From: Clostridium sp. CAG:448
GTDB taxonomy: Bacteria > Bacillota > Clostridia > Oscillospirales > CAG-272
Length of the DNA stretch: 6,742 nt
Reading direction: 5' to 3'
NCBI GenBank assembly: GCA_000433415.1
Contig: FR890455.1
Span: 43,910-50,651, forward strand
Shown: piece by piece, positions 5,223-6,742 of the stretch
How positions within the stretch are numbered: position 1 is the stretch's first letter
How the letters are laid out: each line of letters opens with the position of its first letter
The notes under the pieces: model-generated
Databases searched by the model: none
Told to the model about the DNA's origin: nothing
The model's input: only the letters and a program-made list of their open reading frames with translations
Position numbers and translations under genes: made by a program

Positions 5223-6530
5223 TCAGTGCAGAAAAATCTCAATAACCGGAACCAAATCGTCGGGGGGCTTTACCGGCAGTGTGAAGGTAACGGTGCCGGG
5301 GGCGTCGGCGGTGATATCCAGATTGGTTTGCACAATATTTTTGCGATAGGGCAATTCGCCGCCGTCGTGAAGCAGTTGCGCGTATTCCATACGGTCGGCA
5401 AGATTTTCCATGCTCAGATATTCAAAAGGATAATTCAACAGGTGAATGTACAGACGTTTTCCGTCCTCGCGTTCGGTCAGGCGGCAATTCTCGGGGGCAT
5501 GGAAGCACGGTTCCGCCATTGTACAGCCGTAGATGGATCTGCTGTTGAAGTGCATCCATTTTCCGAAGGCAGAAAGCGCCTGCTCTGCGCGGTCGTCAAA
5601 ACAGCCACGCGCCGTAGGCCCTACATTCATCAGTAGGTTGCCGCCCAATGAGACCGACTGTATCAGCATATCGATCAGCATTTTCGGGGATTTCCAACTG
5701 GTTTCATCCCGATAATATCCCCAGGAACCGGAAAAGGTCTGGCAGGATTCCCATACGACCCGCTCTCCTGTCACCGGGTGCCGCACCCATTCACGCGGAA
5801 CAATCTGCTCCGGGGTGAAAATGTCTCCCTCCACATCCAGTCGGTTGTCGATCAGTACCCACGGTTGGAGATCGCGCACCAGGCGGACCATTTCCTCGCT
5901 TTCCCAGTCGTCCTTGCCCTTGCCGCCATGTGCCGGGTCGGAACCGCTTGCGGGAAAAGAAAAGTCAAACCAGAGGATGTCAATTTTTCCGTAATTGGTC
6001 AGCAATTCCCGCACCTGATTGCGCATATAAGCGGCGTACCGGTGCATATCTCTGCCTTGGTTTTGCAGGGCGGCATCCGGATCGGCACAGCGCGGGTGGT
6101 TGGCATCGATGACATAGTCCGGGTGATGCCAGTCCAAAAGGGAGTAGTAAAATCCGACCTTCAGTCCTGCCGCCCGGAAGGCATCGACGTATTCCCGTAC
6201 CAAATCTCTGCCGAACGGCGTATTGGTGATTTTATAGTCGGTAAAGGCGGAGTCAAACAGGCAGAAGCCTTCATGATGTTTGGTGGTCAGAACGGCATAT
6301 TTCATGCCGGCATTCTTTGCCGCGCTTGCCCATGCCTGTGCATCAAACAGGTCGGGGTCAAAGTGCGCAAAGTAGCGGTCATAGGCAGAGTCGGCAATCC
6401 GCTCACGGCGCTTGACCCATTCATGTCTGGCGGGCAGGGCATACAGACCGAAGTGAATAAACATGCCGAAGCGGTCATGCGTAAACCATGCCGAATCCCC
6501 CGCGGTCGGGCGAACGTTGTAGAATGACAT
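5223..6530 (-). CDS. Alpha-L-fucosidase, glycoside hydrolase family 29
   Basis: GH29 enzymes are retaining fucosidases that release L-fucose from glycans such as mucin, milk or plant oligosaccharides. The 435-residue protein shows FGMFIHFGLY (21-30, with H26), E37-W38, KHHEGFCLFDS (84-94, with H85/H86), LKVGFYYSLLDWHHPDY (123-139), and IDILWFDF (183-190), where D189 aligns with the catalytic nucleophile. WESCQTFSGSWGY (260-272) and GGNLLMNVGP (296-305) follow. A beta-rich C-terminal domain begins near residue 340. The acid/base residue is less conserved in this family; E261 is a candidate only. There is no signal peptide, so it likely acts in the cytoplasm on imported short oligosaccharides. 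The start is supported by GAAAGGAAG 8 nt upstream. No sugar transporter, regulator or fucose-pathway gene is visible here. Substrate linkage cannot be read from sequence alone. Confidence 0.95.
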   Translation of the reverse strand: MSFYNVRPTAGDSAWFTHDRFGMFIHFGLYALPARHEWVKRRERIADSAYDRYFAHFDPDLFDAQAWASAAKNAGMKYAVLTTKHHEGFCLFDSAFTDYKITNTPFGRDLVREYVDAFRAAGLKVGFYYSLLDWHHPDYVIDANHPRCADPDAALQNQGRDMHRYAAYMRNQVRELLTNYGKIDILWFDFSFPASGSDPAHGGKGKDDWESEEMVRLVRDLQPWVLIDNRLDVEGDIFTPEQIVPREWVRHPVTGERVVWESCQTFSGSWGYYRDETSWKSPKMLIDMLIQSVSLGGNLLMNVGPTARGCFDDRAEQALSAFGKWMHFNSRSIYGCTMAEPCFHAPENCRLTEREDGKRLYIHLLNYPFEYLSMENLADRMEYAQLLHDGGELPYRKNIVQTNLDITADAPGTVTFTLPVKPPDDLVPVIEIFLH

Positions 6531-6538
6531 CGGAAATG

Positions 6539-6547
6539 CTTCCTTTC
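6539..6547 (-). promoter_or_regulatory. Ribosome binding site of the fucosidase
   Basis: Minus-strand GAAAGGAAG, 8 nt before the ATG at 6530. It supports this start over the extended open frame that continues upstream in another reading phase. Confidence 0.7.
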
Positions 6548-6742
6548 ATCTTATTGGGTTTGTTGATTTCGGAGCAGGAACGGACAGGAGTATCGGAGAA
6601 CGGAGAACCACACGTAAGGATGCGGGGTTTTCTTTTACGGACTTCAATGTCCGCCCTTATGGGATTCCGTCTTCTTCTTCCCGGACGTTCCCCGTGCACC
6701 GGACGGTTGTGGGGACGGTGGCTTTCGGGGGGGCGCGTCATG
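6548..6742. other. Unassigned region upstream of the fucosidase
   Basis: No confident gene, promoter or terminator was seen. A minus-strand frame covering 6475-6741 (88 codons, rich in Arg/Pro/Ser) and a plus-strand frame from ATG 6620 running off the window edge (41 codons, again Arg/Leu/Gly-rich) are both open, and neither has a credible ribosome site. There is a 5-bp inverted repeat (CGGAC 6638-6642, GTCCG 6649-6653) and a direct repeat CCGGACG at 6681-6687 and 6699-6705. The base composition is more GC-rich towards the edge. The fucosidase promoter should lie in or beyond this stretch, but I could not place it. Confidence 0.35.

Noticed and set aside
5778..6527. A 249-codon plus-strand frame opposite the fucosidase.
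   Set aside because: The minus-strand GH29 protein has all family motifs and a good ribosome site; the plus-strand frame has none.
6475..6741. An 88-codon minus-strand frame upstream of and overlapping the fucosidase start.
   Set aside because: It overlaps the fucosidase start in a different frame, is Arg/Pro/Ser-rich, has no motif and begins at the window edge without a visible ribosome site.

Overview
The window reads as ordinary chromosome from a moderately GC-rich Firmicute, most likely a gut-associated Clostridia/Oscillospiraceae-type bacterium. This is inferred from strong AGGAGG-type ribosome sites, a near-consensus sigma-A promoter, intrinsic terminators, the gene set (NAD-dependent ligase, RsmI, an archaeal/fungal-type aspartate-semialdehyde dehydrogenase, AzlCD) and an intracellular-looking GH29 fucosidase. 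No rRNA, tRNA, CRISPR array, insertion sequence or phage module was found.

Layout. The left edge (2-1003, +) is the C-terminal half of NAD-dependent DNA ligase (ligA), cut by the window. It converges, with a 3-bp gap, on a small amidase_3-type N-acetylmuramoyl-L-alanine amidase (1007-1576, -). About 70 bp upstream of the amidase and divergent from it is rsmI (1648-2550, +), the 16S rRNA C1402 2'-O-methyltransferase, which ends in a strong intrinsic terminator (2576-2618). A 283-bp gap follows, holding that terminator and a good promoter (2749-2777) for asd (2833-3918, +). After a 110-bp gap come azlC and azlD (4029-4793 and 4790-5089, +), which overlap by 4 bp and encode a two-subunit branched-chain amino-acid exporter. 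A perfect 14-bp hairpin with a minus-strand U-tract (5174-5219) ends the last gene, an alpha-L-fucosidase family GH29 enzyme (5223-6530, -). The final 212 bp upstream of the fucosidase could not be assigned.

How the genes fit together. asd makes the branch-point intermediate for lysine, threonine, methionine and, through threonine, isoleucine. azlCD exports branched-chain amino acids, so the asd-azlCD neighbourhood may link synthesis and overflow, although co-transcription is not proven. ligA, the amidase and rsmI are housekeeping or cell-wall genes with no evident joint pathway. The fucosidase is an accessory sugar-catabolism gene that appears alone here.

I did not find a convincing undescribed system. 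The points most worth a second look are the unexported amidase between ligA and rsmI, the unexplained segment between asd and azlC, and the unassigned region upstream of the fucosidase.
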